DNA of 64,000 nucleotides from Mesostigma viride (Eukaryota > Streptophyta > Mesostigmatophyceae > Mesostigmatales > Mesostigmataceae): NCBI GenBank assembly GCA_009746045.1, contig RPFO01001933.1:2501-66500 (forward strand), written 5' to 3'. Positions within the stretch are counted from its first letter, which is position 1. Each line of letters starts with the position of its first letter. The notes beneath the pieces are model-generated. The model searched no databases, was not told where the DNA came from, and worked only from the letters and a program-made list of their open reading frames with translations. Below, piece after piece: positions 45,001 to 54,129 of this stretch. The position numbers and the translations under genes were made by a program.

Positions 45001-47815
45001 ATACCTAGGGGGGGGGCTGGCATGCATAAATACATGTGGGGGGTGCTGGCATGCATAAATACCTAGGGGGGGTGCTGGCATGCATAAATACCTAGGGGGG
45101 GTGCTGGCATGCATAAATACCTAGGGGGGGTGCTGGCATGCATAAATACCTAGGGGGGTGCTGGCATGCATAAATACCTAGGGGGGGTGCTGGCATGCAT
45201 AAATACCTAGAGGGGGTGCTGGCATGCATAAATACCGAGGGGGGGTGCTGGCATGCATAAATACCTAGGGGGGTGCTGGCATGCATAAATACCTAGGGGG
45301 GGGGCTGGCATGCATAAATACCTAGGGGGGGGGCTGGCATGCATAAATACCTAGGGGGGGTGCTGGCATGCATAAATACCGAGGGGGGGTGCTGGCATGC
45401 ATAAATACCTAGGGGGGGGCTGGCATGCATAAATACGTGGGGGGTCGCTGGCATGCATAAATACCTAGGGGGGTGCTGGCATGCATAAATACCTAGGGGG
45501 GGTGCTGGCATGCATAAATACCTAGGGGGGGGCTGGCATGCATAAATACCTAGGGGGGGTGCTGGCATGCATAAATACCTAGGGGGGGGCTGGCATGCAT
45601 AAATACGTCGGGGGGGTCGCTGGCATGCATAAATACCTAGGGGGGTGCTGGCATGCATAAATACCTAGGGGGGTGCTGGCATGCATAAATACCTAGGGGG
45701 GGGGCTGGCATGCATAAATACCTAGGGGGGGTGCTGGCATGCATAAATACCTAGGGGGGTGCTGGCATGCATAAATACCTAGGGGGGGGGCTGGCATGCA
45801 TAAATACCGAGGGGGGGTGCTGGCATGCATAAATACCGAGGGGGGGTGCTGGCATGCATAAATACCTAGGGGGGGTGCAGGCATGCATAAATACCGAGGG
45901 GGGGTGCTGGCATGCATAAATACCTAGGGGGGGTGCTGGCATGCATAAATACCTAGGGGGGGGGCTGGCATGCATAAATACCTAGGGGGGGGCTGGCATG
46001 CATAAATACCTAGGGGGGGTGCTGGCATGCATAAATACCTAGGGGGGGTGCTGGCATGCATAAATACCTAGGGGGGGGGGCTGGCATGCATAAATACGTC
46101 GGGGGGTCGCTGGCATGCATAAATACCTAGGGGGGGTGCTGGCATGCATAAATACCTAGGGGGGGTGCTGGCATGCATAAATACCTAGGGGGGGGGCTGC
46201 CATTCGTACCTTTTTTTCTTTTTTTATTTTTAAGCCGGCCTGGGGCAGCGGCGGCGGGTGGACGAAAACTGATAGCATTCCCGTTCGTGCATCCCGTGAC
46301 CACCGGCCACCAAACGGAGGCACGACACCAAGGCAGATCAAGCACCAAAGGAAGCAGCAAGGACGTTGACGTTATTAACCAAGAATGGGGGTGCTGGCAT
46401 GCATCAATACCTAGGGGGGGTGCTGGCATGCATAAATACATGTGGGGGGTGCTGGCATGCATAAATACCTAGGGGGGGGCTGGCATGCATAAATACCTGG
46501 GGGGTCGCTGGCATGCATAAATACGTCGGGTGGGGTGCTGGCATGCATAAATACCTAGGGGGGTGCTGGCATGCATAAATACCTAGGGGGGGTGCTGGCA
46601 TGCATAAATACCGAGGGGGGGGGCTGGCATGCATAAATACCTAGGGGGGGTGCTGGCATGCATAAATACCTAGGGGGGGGGCTGGCATGCATAAATACGT
46701 CGGGGGGTCGCTGGCATGCATAAATACGTCGGGTGGGGTGCTGGCATGCATAAATACCTAGGGGGGTGCTGGCATGCATAAATACCTAGGGGGGGGGCTG
46801 GCATGCATAAATACCTAGGGGGGGTGCTGGCATGCATAAATACCTAGGGGGGTGCTGGCATGCATAAATACCTAGGGGGGGGGCTGGCATGCATAAATAC
46901 CGAGGGGGGGTGCTGGCATGCATAAATACCTAGGGGGGTGCAGGCATGCATAAATACCTAGGGGGGGTGCTGGCATGCATAAATACCTAGGGGGGTGCTG
47001 GCATGCATAAATACCTAGGGGGGGTGCTGGCATGCATAAATACCTAGGGGGGGGGCTGCCATTCGTACCTTTTTTTCTTTTTTTATTTTTAAGCCGGCCT
47101 GGGGCAGCGGCGGCGGGTGGAGGAAAACTGATAGCGTTCCCGTTTGTGCATCCCGTGACCACCGGCCACCAAACGGAGGCACGACACCAAGGCGGATCAA
47201 GCACCAAAGGAAGCAGCAAGGACGTTGACGTTATTAACCAAGAATGGGGGTGCTGGCATGCATAAATACGTCGGGTGGGGTGCTGGCATGCATAAATACC
47301 TAGGGGGGTCGCTGGCATGCATTAATACGTCGGGTGGGGTGCTGGCATGCATAAATACCGAGGGGGGGTGCTGGCATGCATAAATACATGTGGGGGGTGC
47401 TGGCATGCATAAATACCGAGGGGGGGTGCTGGCATGGATTAATACGTCGGGGGGTGCTGGCATGCATAAATACCGAGGGGGGGTGCTGGCATGCATAAAT
47501 ACATGTGGGGGGTGCTGGCATGCATAAATACGTCGGGGGGGTGCTGGCATGCATAAATACCTAGGGGGGGTGCTGGCATGCATAAATACCTAGGGTGGGG
47601 TGCTGGCATGCATAAATACCGAGGGGGGGTGCTGGCATGCATAAATACCGAGGGGGGGTGCTGGCATGCATAAATACCTAGGGGGGGTGCTGGCATGCAT
47701 AAATACCTAGGGTGGGGTGCTGGCATGCATAAATACCGAGGGGGGGTGCTGGCATGCATAAATACCTAGGGGGGGTGCTGGCATGCATGAAAAAAGGTGG
47801 TGGGGTGCTGGCATG
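33008..47815. repeat. ~29 bp minisatellite array, ~14.8 kb, with islands
   Basis: Several hundred head-to-tail copies of GGCATGCATAAATACCTAGG followed by 4-9 more G and TGCT. Variants: ATACCGAGG, ATACGTCGGG, ATACATGTGG, ATACCTAGAGG, and GCAAGCATAAATA. Unit length varies mainly with the G run, so frames change from unit to unit and the open frames are shadows. Each unit holds the palindromes TGCATGCA/GCATGC and CCTAGG. The left ~2.7 kb is homogeneous; variants and islands accumulate to the right. Confidence 0.98.
35751..47246. repeat. Ten ~190-200 bp islands in the 29 bp array (higher-order repeat)
   Basis: Islands share GGGGCAGCGGCGGCGGGTGG, CATCCCGTGACCACCGGCCA and CGTTGACGTTATTAACCAAG. Three classes: A (TTCAGCTGCCATTC) at 35751, 39947, 42749; A' (TTCAGCTGCCACTC) at 36765, 40968, 43769; B (no TTCA lead, AAGCCGGCC) at 39204, 42003, 46196, plus a B variant at 47055. 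The order A, A', B repeats three times. A-to-A' spacing is about 1015-1021 bp and B-to-A about 745 bp. A'-to-B is about 2430 bp in two repeats and 1035 bp in one, so the unit is ~4.2 kb with one ~1.4 kb shorter version. Confidence 0.9.
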
Positions 47816-47818
47816 CAT

Positions 47819-48290
47819 AAATACATGTGGTGTGGTGCCGCCATGCATAAATACATGTGCCAGCAAACCTGAGCTGCAAGGGAGCGAGAAAACCAAGAAA
47901 AAAAGCACGCAACACACCACGCGTCGTACCTTTTTATAGATGTTTCTTTTTTTTTATGGGGCCGGCCGGGGGCGGCGGTGCCGGCAAAAATGAAGCTAGT
48001 GACACCGCGCAGATGACGCCGTGAACATGTCGCGTTGTACCGTAGAAGATACGAACAAAAAACAAAACACGAAAAAAGAGAGGCGGACCGCATATGACAG
48101 GGACGAAAAAAAGTCAGACACACAGCCTGTGTTATCTGGCATGCATAAATACATGTGGTGTGGTGCCGGCATGCATAAATACATGTGCCAGCAAACCTGA
48201 GCTGCAAGGGAGCGAGAAAACCAAGAAAAAAAGCACGCAACACACCACGCGTCGTACCTTTTTATAGATGTTTCTTTTTTTTTATCCTTG
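47819..48290. repeat. ~320 bp direct duplication at array edge
   Basis: GCATGCATAAATACATGTGG...GCCAGCAAACCTGAGCTGCA, AGGGAGCGAGAAAACCAAG, CACCACGCGTCGTACC and TTTTTATAGATGTTTC occur at 47819-47957 and again at 48138-48283. The first copy reads on into GGGGCCGGCCGGGGGCGGCG, the second into the island-like sequence. Confidence 0.85.
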
Positions 48291-48296
48291 TCCTTC

Positions 48297-48440
48297 GGGG
48301 GCAGCGGCGGCGGGTGGAAGAAAACTGATAGCGTTGTTGTGCATCCCGTGACCACCGGCCACCAAACGGAGGCACGACACCAAGGCAGATCAAGCACCAA
48401 AGGAAGCAGCAAAACATCAACGTTAGTAACCAAGAATGGG
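48297..48440. repeat. Island-like sequence outside the array
   Basis: Matches the island core (GGGCAGCGGCGGCGGGTGGA, CATCCCGTGACCACCGGCCA, GCAGATCAAGCACCAAAGGA) but has AAACATCAACGTTAGTAACC where islands have GACGTTGACGTTATTAACC. It continues into unique DNA rather than a 29 bp unit. It may represent the source from which the islands were captured. Confidence 0.7.
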
Positions 48441-49010
48441 AGCCGGGGGAAAGATCATACGGCGCTGCCATGGCAAGAAAACCCAGCAACCCAGCAACGC
48501 AGCTATGGCGCAACCCAGAAACGAAAACATTTGCGACAGCCTGCTTCAATAATGCTTGGATTCACACAAATGAACAAGTGGGGCTTACCAATCCAATCGA
48601 TGGTCTCGGCTTGCTCGCAAATCCCTGCAACCAAACGAGAACCGACAAAAACACTTACACTCCCCCGTCAGCGACCGGCACCACGACACCAAAAAAGCGA
48701 CGAAATTATCTATCTCACACTCCCCCGTCATCGAGCTGCTTGTGGACAACTATCTGTCAAAAGCATCCATGTACATCCACCGCCATTGCTCACCTCTTTT
48801 CACACTCTTCGGCTGCACACAATGGCGTTGCTCAGTCGAATATGGCTGTCGGGTTGCTAATATCGTTGTCACTTTCGGCCGATGTCGCGAATACCCGCCG
48901 TTGATGCTCGGGTGCAAGGTGCATCCACGGTGTCGGTCTTCCAGGAGGGCTGGAAAGCGCCAACGCAGCACCTGCAATTCAAATTCCCTGGTGCTGGTAT
49001 GCCGACGCGC
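48441..49010. other. Spacer without recognised gene
   Basis: Open frames of 137-190 codons exist on both strands but lack domains or splice context. ACACTTACACTCCCCCGTCA and TCTCACACTCCCCCGTCATC form a short near-repeat (about 48650 and 48713). Confidence 0.4.
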
Positions 49011-49011
49011 A

Positions 49012-49240
49012 AATGGAATGGCGCGGCGCCTAAAAGGCGCCGCGCGCGGGAAAAAAATTGACGCGCCAAACGATATGGCGCGGCGCCGGGACGGCGCCGC
49101 GCTGAAAAATACTTGCAGTCGCAACTGTGACGTGGCGCTGCAGACCACACGGTAGGGAATTCGCAGCGCCATATATGGCGCCACGCCGACTCCTGACGCC
49201 GTGTGGCGCCACATGGACGCGGCGCTGCACACAGCTCGAG
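49012..49240. repeat. Cluster of GC-rich hairpin-forming inverted repeats
   Basis: ATGGCGCGGCGCC-TAAAA-GGCGCCGCGC (about 49018-49044) and ATGGCGCGGCGCCG-GGA-CGGCGCCGCGC (about 49075-49102) are perfect hairpins with 3-5 base loops. A further palindromic GCGCCATATATGGCGC (about 49167) and GTGTGGCGCCACA (about 49200) follow. They share the GGCGCC core and give CGCG-rich stems. Confidence 0.85.
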
Positions 49241-49328
49241 CCCATTTTTTCACATTCCTGCTACCTGATTGGACGCCTGGCGGAGGAAGCTTTTCACGGC
49301 GCGACGCCGAGGGGCTTCAAAAACGTAT

Positions 49329-49336
49329 ATAAGCAG
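49329..49336 (+). promoter_or_regulatory. TATA-like element
   Basis: AACGTATATAAGCAGGC contains TATATAAG with suitable GC-rich flanks. The same bases also translate as NVYKQAKFL, similar to NVYKQVRFL in the MYND protein at 30725, so it may be a gene-fragment relic rather than a promoter. Confidence 0.25.
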
Positions 49337-49468
49337 GCAAAATTTCTCCGAAATTTAATGAACGAGCGCGACGCGGAGACCATGCTAGTGTGCGGAACTG
49401 GTGAACCACACCGGTACGGGACAGATTCTTGGCTGATCCTCGTAGTACCTCGTGAACACGTCTAGTAG

Positions 49469-49503
49469 GCCCGGGTTCAACTCCCGTCGTAACATTTTTT
49501 TTT
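49469..49503 (+). other. Pol III B-box-like motif and T-run
   Basis: GGGTTCAACTCCCG matches a tRNA T-arm/B-box closely and is followed within ~10 bp by nine T, a polymerase III stop. No matching tRNA 5' half or A-box was found upstream, so this could be a SINE tail or a chance match. Confidence 0.3.
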
Positions 49504-49777
49504 GGGTTGGTGTGGCAAGCCTATAAAGCAATCCGCAAACCACTACACGGCTGGTAAGATTTAATATAATAGCAACCTAATAGCTATATCAAAAATGTTT
49601 ATGGGCATGGAAATTTTTAATATGTTGATATTAGACTGCAATGAAACGAATATGCAACCTGCCCCCCTATGTTTAATACAATTATTATTATTATTTGTGG
49701 CATGAATATAATAATTGTGTGAAATACAATGCTATGTGCAATATATTGCTGGTATGCCATGCAATTGTAACCAACAG

Positions 49778-49840
49778 GTGCAAGACCAAAAGGCGTCTTC
49801 AGGGCCCACCTGCTGCGAACAAGAGCTATGGCGGCAAGAG
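49778..49840 (+). CDS. Gene B, possible upstream exon (63 nt)
   Basis: An acceptor-like GTAACCAACAG and a donor GTGCGT bracket 63 nt. In phase 1 it gives ARPKGVFRAHLLRTRAMAAR, which joins the next exon in phase (G-EAHNKDLS). The intron so defined (49841-50633) contains the 61 bp palindrome array, matching the pattern of other introns here. No initiator codon for gene B is established. Confidence 0.4.
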
Positions 49841-49929
49841 GTGCGTGCAGGGTTACGGATTTACGGGGTTGTTGACCACCAAATTTGTTGTTACGTGTGT
49901 TATGGAAACATTTCAGTCGAATTTCTGGG

Positions 49930-50560
49930 TTCCAACGGTCGTTAAGGTTATAAAAAGTGCGTTGGGATTCGGAAATTCACATCCTGGCGTGTAAAAAATG
50001 CAGGTGTTGGCGAGTTTTCGGCCCGCTTTCAGGGGTCCAACGGCCGTTGGGTGTCTAAAATGCATGCGTTAGCGTGTTTCCGGCCCGCTTTCAGGGGCCC
50101 AACGGCCGTTGGACGTCGAAAATGCATGTGTTGGCGTGTTTTCGGCCCGCTTTCAGGGGTCCAACGGCCGTTGGGTGTCGAAAATGCATGTAAAGGGCGT
50201 GTTTCAGGCCCACTTTCAGGGGTCCAACGGCCGTTGGGTGTAGAAAATGCATGTGTTGGCGTGTTTTCGGCCCGCTTTCAGGGGTCCAACGGCCGTTGGG
50301 TGTCGAAAATGCATGTGTTGGCGTGTTTCAGGCCCACTTTCAGGGGTCCAACGGCCGTTGGGTGTCGAAAATGCATGTGTTGGCGTGTTTTCGGCCCGCT
50401 TTCTGGGGTCCAACGGCCGTTGGGTGTCGAAAATGCATGTGTTGGCGTGTTTCAGGCCCACTTTCGGGGGTCCAACGGCCGTTGGGTGTCGAAAATGCAT
50501 GTGTTGGCGTGTTTCAGGCGTACTTTCAGGGGTCCAACGGCCGTTGGGACCTACAAATTG
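49930..50560. repeat. ~61 bp palindrome array 5' of gene B exon
   Basis: About nine units of GGGTCCAACGGCCGTTGGGT, GTCGAAAATGCATGTGTTGG, CGTGTTTTCGGCCCGCTTTC, with palindromes near 50038, 50099, 50160, 50221, 50286, 50346, 50407, 50469 and 50531. A decayed copy (CCAACGGTCGTTAAGG) is near 49933. The spacer is unrelated to the 46 bp and 208 bp arrays. Frames of 100-178 codons are shadows. Confidence 0.94.
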
Positions 50561-50633
50561 GGTAATTGTTGGAAAGCAATAATTTGATAAAAAGTCAAAA
50601 CTTCGTCTGGATTCTGTATGCGCGCGGATGCAG

Positions 50634-51784
50634 GTGAAGCGCACAACAAAGACCTAAGTCTCAAGTACGTCGAGATCAAGGGCAACCAACTTGCCCTCGA
50701 CATGGCCAGCGCAATGGAATACTTGCTGAAGGACAACAATCACAAGACTGAAAACACGAAAACTGCAGTAGGCTTGAGGGCGCTTGAGCGGCTGCCAGGT
50801 GCGGTTGTGAAGGTTATGGGGAAACAGTACCGCCCTGCGCTGAAAAGAAAGGCGTCGGAGTCCTTCGCTCAGGAGGTTGTCGCTAATATCGTGCAAGGTT
50901 TCCAGGAATTGGGCAAGTCGGATGAGCACAGGAACGCGAAGTGCGCTGTGCTGTCAATGTGCTTGGGAAAGGACGGCATGAACAATCAAGGGCATTGCAC
51001 TCTCGCGCGGCTGCTTCACGTCACGCCCAAGGATATCCAGACCGCAAGGGGAATGAGGATGGGGGGCGACCTTCCCGCCCTGAAGGCGCCCCCTCGTGCT
51101 TTACGGTCGGACAAGTTTCCGGAGGAGGTCAAAGACATCGTCGGGAGTTACTGGTTGTCAGACCTAAACACGAGGGCGTCTCCCAACCATAAGGACGTGG
51201 TCAATGAGTTCGAAAGGAAGGGAAACGCCAGGATCCTCATTTCCTCCCAGGGCGGAAGGTACTATTTGGACTCGCTTGAAACGATTTACAAGCGGTTCTG
51301 TTCTGACGCGTCGCCGTACAAGGGAGGTATCGTGACGACTGCGGACGGGACAAGGTACAAGGTGGGGTACACGAAGTTCGTGGAGTTCATGCCCAAGTGC
51401 GTAAAGGGCGTGTGGAAGGACCGGGACTTGTGCGCATGCGAAAAGCACGTCGTCTTCGAGTCTCTGCTCTCTGCCTTCGCCAAAGGCGTCAAGGAGTTGA
51501 AGAGCACGCTGGAGATCGAGGAGAGGGAGGGTATCCCTTCCGTGCCTGACAATGCCCATGATTTCGTTCGACGTTTCACCTGCCACAGGGCTGAGAGGGG
51601 GGAGGGGGGGCAAGGAGGGGGGAGGACGGGCGGCCCGTTCGTTAACGTCCCAATGAACTGCTTGGAAGGGACGTGCAACGAGTGTGGGATTTCCGAGTTC
51701 ATCGTGACGGACCAGATGAAGGGGTGGACAAAGAAGTACACGTGGTTCGACTTCATAAAGGAGGGCACAGCGCCCCGTGGGACG
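50634..51784 (+). CDS. Gene B, exon with N-terminal region of transposase-derived protein
   Basis: Starts after GGATGCAG and ends at a donor (GGGACG-GTAAGC). 383 codons in phase. It contains SMCLGKDGMNNQGHCTLARL, a KDRDLCACEKHVVFESLLSA segment and CLEGTCNECG (about 51658), then Trp/Lys-rich QMKGWTKKYTWFDF. A CxC..H element, then a Cys cluster, then an RNase H-like domain is, from memory, the order in an uncharacterised DDE-transposase-derived family common in animals and protists. The Cys residues are likely structural zinc ligands. No frame damage is seen in this exon. Confidence 0.75.
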
Positions 51785-52040
51785 GTAAGCATGTATATTT
51801 GCATCGTTGAATATATATATGTAGACTTTCATACTTCCAACGGCCGTTGGCGTTGGGAAATTCCCAGCTGCTGACTTCCATTCTTCGGTCAATCCATGGT
51901 GCGCGGGCATGTATATTTGCATCGTTGAATATATATATGTAGACTTTCATACTTCCAACGGCCGTTGGCGTTGGGAAATTCCCAGCTGCTGACTTCCATT
52001 CTTCGGTCAATCCATGGTGCGCGGGTGTGTTGTGTTGCAG
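51785..52040. repeat. Gene B intron with 119 bp direct duplication and two palindromes
   Basis: Donor GTAAGC at 51785 and acceptor GTGTGTTGTGTTGCAG at 52040. The intron is two near-perfect copies of a ~119 bp unit (CATGTATATTTGCATCGTTG, AATATATATATGTAGACTTT, CCAACGGCCGTTGGCGTTGG, CTGCTGACTTCCATTCTTCG), with palindromes near 51837 and 51956. Confidence 0.9.
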
Positions 52041-52796
52041 GAGGAGGATGTGGCGCCGCAAATGAACCTGCAGCAAAAACTCATCAAGTCAACCCTCTCG
52101 GAGCTCCATGAACTCATTACGGCGCGCTTCCCGGAATTCGCCATTCACGTCCATACATGGGCCTGGCAGCACCACGCTTACAAGGAGTGCATTGACGTGA
52201 TGCCGCTGGGAACGGTGGTGGTCCTGATGGACTACTCGGAGAACTATTCGGACCACCTGCAGAAACAGTTGCAGGCGCAGTACTGGTACCCAAGTAGTTA
52301 CGTCCTGATGCCGGTGATCGTGATGTACCGTGATCCCGTATCGCTGGAAATCAAAAGGGTGAAGCACGATTACATGGGGAAGGACGTACCGAGGAATGCC
52401 CAGACCCTGGAGTTCGTGATGAAGAATACCCTTAACGTGCTGAGGGAGGAGGGGGTGGAGGTGAGGAACTGGATCAGTTGGTCCGACAACTGTAAGGAGC
52501 AGTTCCAATCCCGGTATGTGTTGGCGATGGCTGCGGACCTGCTCGAGGCCGACCCCGACTTGGAATCATTGGAGTGGAACTACTCGTGTGCAGGACATGG
52601 GAAGGGGGAGTCGGACGGGGAGGGGGGGACGGTCAAAAGCATCCTCAAAAGAGCGCAGATGCAGGAGGACAATCGGAACCTGAATACGGTGGAGGCACTG
52701 GTGGCCTACCTGAACCGGGATTGGAGAACCGGCAAAGACTCGAGTCGACCATCGGCACAATCGGACGTGGTTCGACGGGCATTTCTTCTCGATAAC
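52041..52796 (+). CDS. Gene B, RNase H-like (DDE/D-type) core exon
   Basis: 252 codons, phase 0 at both ends (donor GTAAGT at 52797). Three motifs fit an RNase H-fold nuclease or transposase core: VVVLMDYSENY (Asp codon 52230), WISWSDNCKEQFQSRYVL (Asp codon 52485) and CAGHGKGESDGEGGTVKSIL (Asp 52614, Glu 52620). From memory the same order (D-x-x-E-N-Y, SDxCxxQ, HGKGxxDxxGG) defines a widespread uncharacterised family. Catalytic residues look intact, so this may be an active transposase or a recruited nuclease. It ends VVRRAFLLDN before the donor. No terminal inverted repeats were found around the gene. Confidence 0.8.
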
Positions 52797-53098
52797 GTAA
52801 GTAAAGACAGTTGCTTTCTGGTGGTCAAGTGCAGTTCTATAATTTGTCTCTGGTTACACTTTACAGAGGACAGCTTCCTTGATGCAGTTTGAAGTTTCAT
52901 AAGGCCAACGGCCGTTGGAGCTGGAAAATCGTATAATTGTTGAGTGCCAACGGCCGTTGGAGTTGAGAAATGTACTTATATAAAGTTTCCAAGGGCCAAC
53001 GGCCGTTGGAGTTGGGAAATCTTATAATTGTTGAGTGCCAACGGCCGTTGGAGTTGGGAAATGTGCTGTGATGTTGTTTCATGGATTTACAATTGCAG
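52797..53098. repeat. Gene B intron with four palindromes
   Basis: Donor GTAAGT at 52797, acceptor TTTACAATTGCAG ending 53098. Four palindromes (near 52904, 52947, 52998 and 53038) are each followed by GAGTTG or GAGCTG and GGAAAT/GAAAAT, at 43-52 bp spacing. The spacer is a short family different from the other arrays. Confidence 0.9.
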
Positions 53099-53766
53099 AT
53101 TCTCACGTCCGGTAAGGAGCGAGGCCCGATCCGAGATATCTCCACGGCACACCAGTGGCGACTGGACAAAAAGGGCGAGCGGGTCGAGGTGGTAAAGCTC
53201 AGGCGTTTTTCATGCTTCAGTTGTGCGGAGTGCCGAGAGGGCAAGTGGACGACATGCCCAAACGATTGGAGCAGCTCGTCGTGGACTGTAAAACTCCAGG
53301 CGAGTAAGTCGCGGAACCCCACGCGATATCCGGGAACCCGCCTGAACCACGTTCAAACGGCAAGAAACGAGTTGGGGCGTGGTTTGCAGGAGGGGGAGGC
53401 CGTCGCAGTCGCATCTGAGAGGGGGCACAAGGACCATGTGCCCGACCACCCGTACTGGTTGGCGAAAGTTGTTCGAGTCGCCCACCAACTCGACAAGGAT
53501 GAGTGTTTAAACAAACATACAGGGGGGGGGGCGAGGTTTTTAAGAAAGGCAACTGGGTAATGTACGTAAAATACTTCGAGAGGTGCTCCTCCTCCGGATC
53601 GGACGCCCGACGCTTCTTCTGGAACCCAGACGACCGAGAACCCTTAACTGCAATCGTGTGCTACCTGAGCGTCGCAAAGGTCACGAAGGGCAAGTGGGAA
53701 GGACATCCGGACAACACGCGACAGGGCTGGTTCACAATTGCGAAGAAGGTGGACGCCGAAATTACG
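53099..53766 (+). CDS. Gene B, C-terminal exon with G-run frameshift
   Basis: Begins ILTSGKERGPIRDISTAHQW in phase with the previous exon. It contains LRRFSCFSCAECREGKWTTC, a Cys-rich patch typical of the C-terminal part of this family. A run of ten G (53522-53531) breaks the frame; eleven G would continue into VFKKGNWVMYVKYFERCSSS and GWFTIAKKVDAEIT, ending at a GTACGT donor (53767). The C-terminal segment (YWLAKVVRV, WVMYVKYFE, GWFTIAKK) has the alternating aromatic/hydrophobic look of a small beta-barrel, but no family is claimed. Confidence 0.68.
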
Positions 53767-53862
53767 GTACGTCATTCCAAACATTACTGTGTAAAATTGG
53801 TGTTTGTATGTCGCATGTGTTTTTTTGTCGACGGTCGTTCACCTTACTAATGTTACATACAG

Positions 53863-53883
53863 GGCAATCAGCCTATACTTTAG
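53863..53883 (+). CDS. Gene B, putative terminal exon (GNQPIL-stop)
   Basis: TACTAATGTTACATACAG is a textbook branch site and acceptor. The exon reads six codons then TAG at 53881-53883, in phase 0 with the donor at 53767. The intron is only 96 bp and, unlike the others, has no palindrome. A palindrome follows the gene at about 53928. Confidence 0.5.
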   Translation, partial: GNQPIL

Positions 53884-54129
53884 CTTGGCTGCATGGCGCA
53901 TGTCGCATATCTTAATTTCTCAAAGCCAACGGCCGTTGGACTTACGAAACTGGACAAGTGCCAAGTGCGGATTGGGTACTAAAATGGGCATTCTTGTTGA
54001 GGATGACCAGTTGTGTTTATATATTTTTGCATGGTGGCGGATGACTTGGCGTGTTGTTGCATTTTTACATACGGGTGTATGGTAGGCCTTAAACCCTAAA
54101 CCCCTACACTCCTAAACCATATTTACCCT
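53884..54129. other. Gene B 3' flank
   Basis: Contains one palindrome (near 53928) and, at 54088-54118, degenerate telomere-like runs (AAACCCTAAACCCCTA, CCTAAACC). No gene is seen. Confidence 0.5.

Noticed and set aside
33008-47815. CRISPR-like array (29-bp repeat)
   Set aside because: Repeats are directly contiguous with no unique spacers, the genome is eukaryotic, and there are no cas genes.
48288-48904. Plus-strand frames of 145-190 codons
   Set aside because: Overlap an island copy and each other in different frames, with no domain or consistent splice sites.
49440-49500. tRNA gene
   Set aside because: Only a T-arm/B-box-like segment and a T run; no acceptor stem partner, anticodon arm or A-box could be placed.
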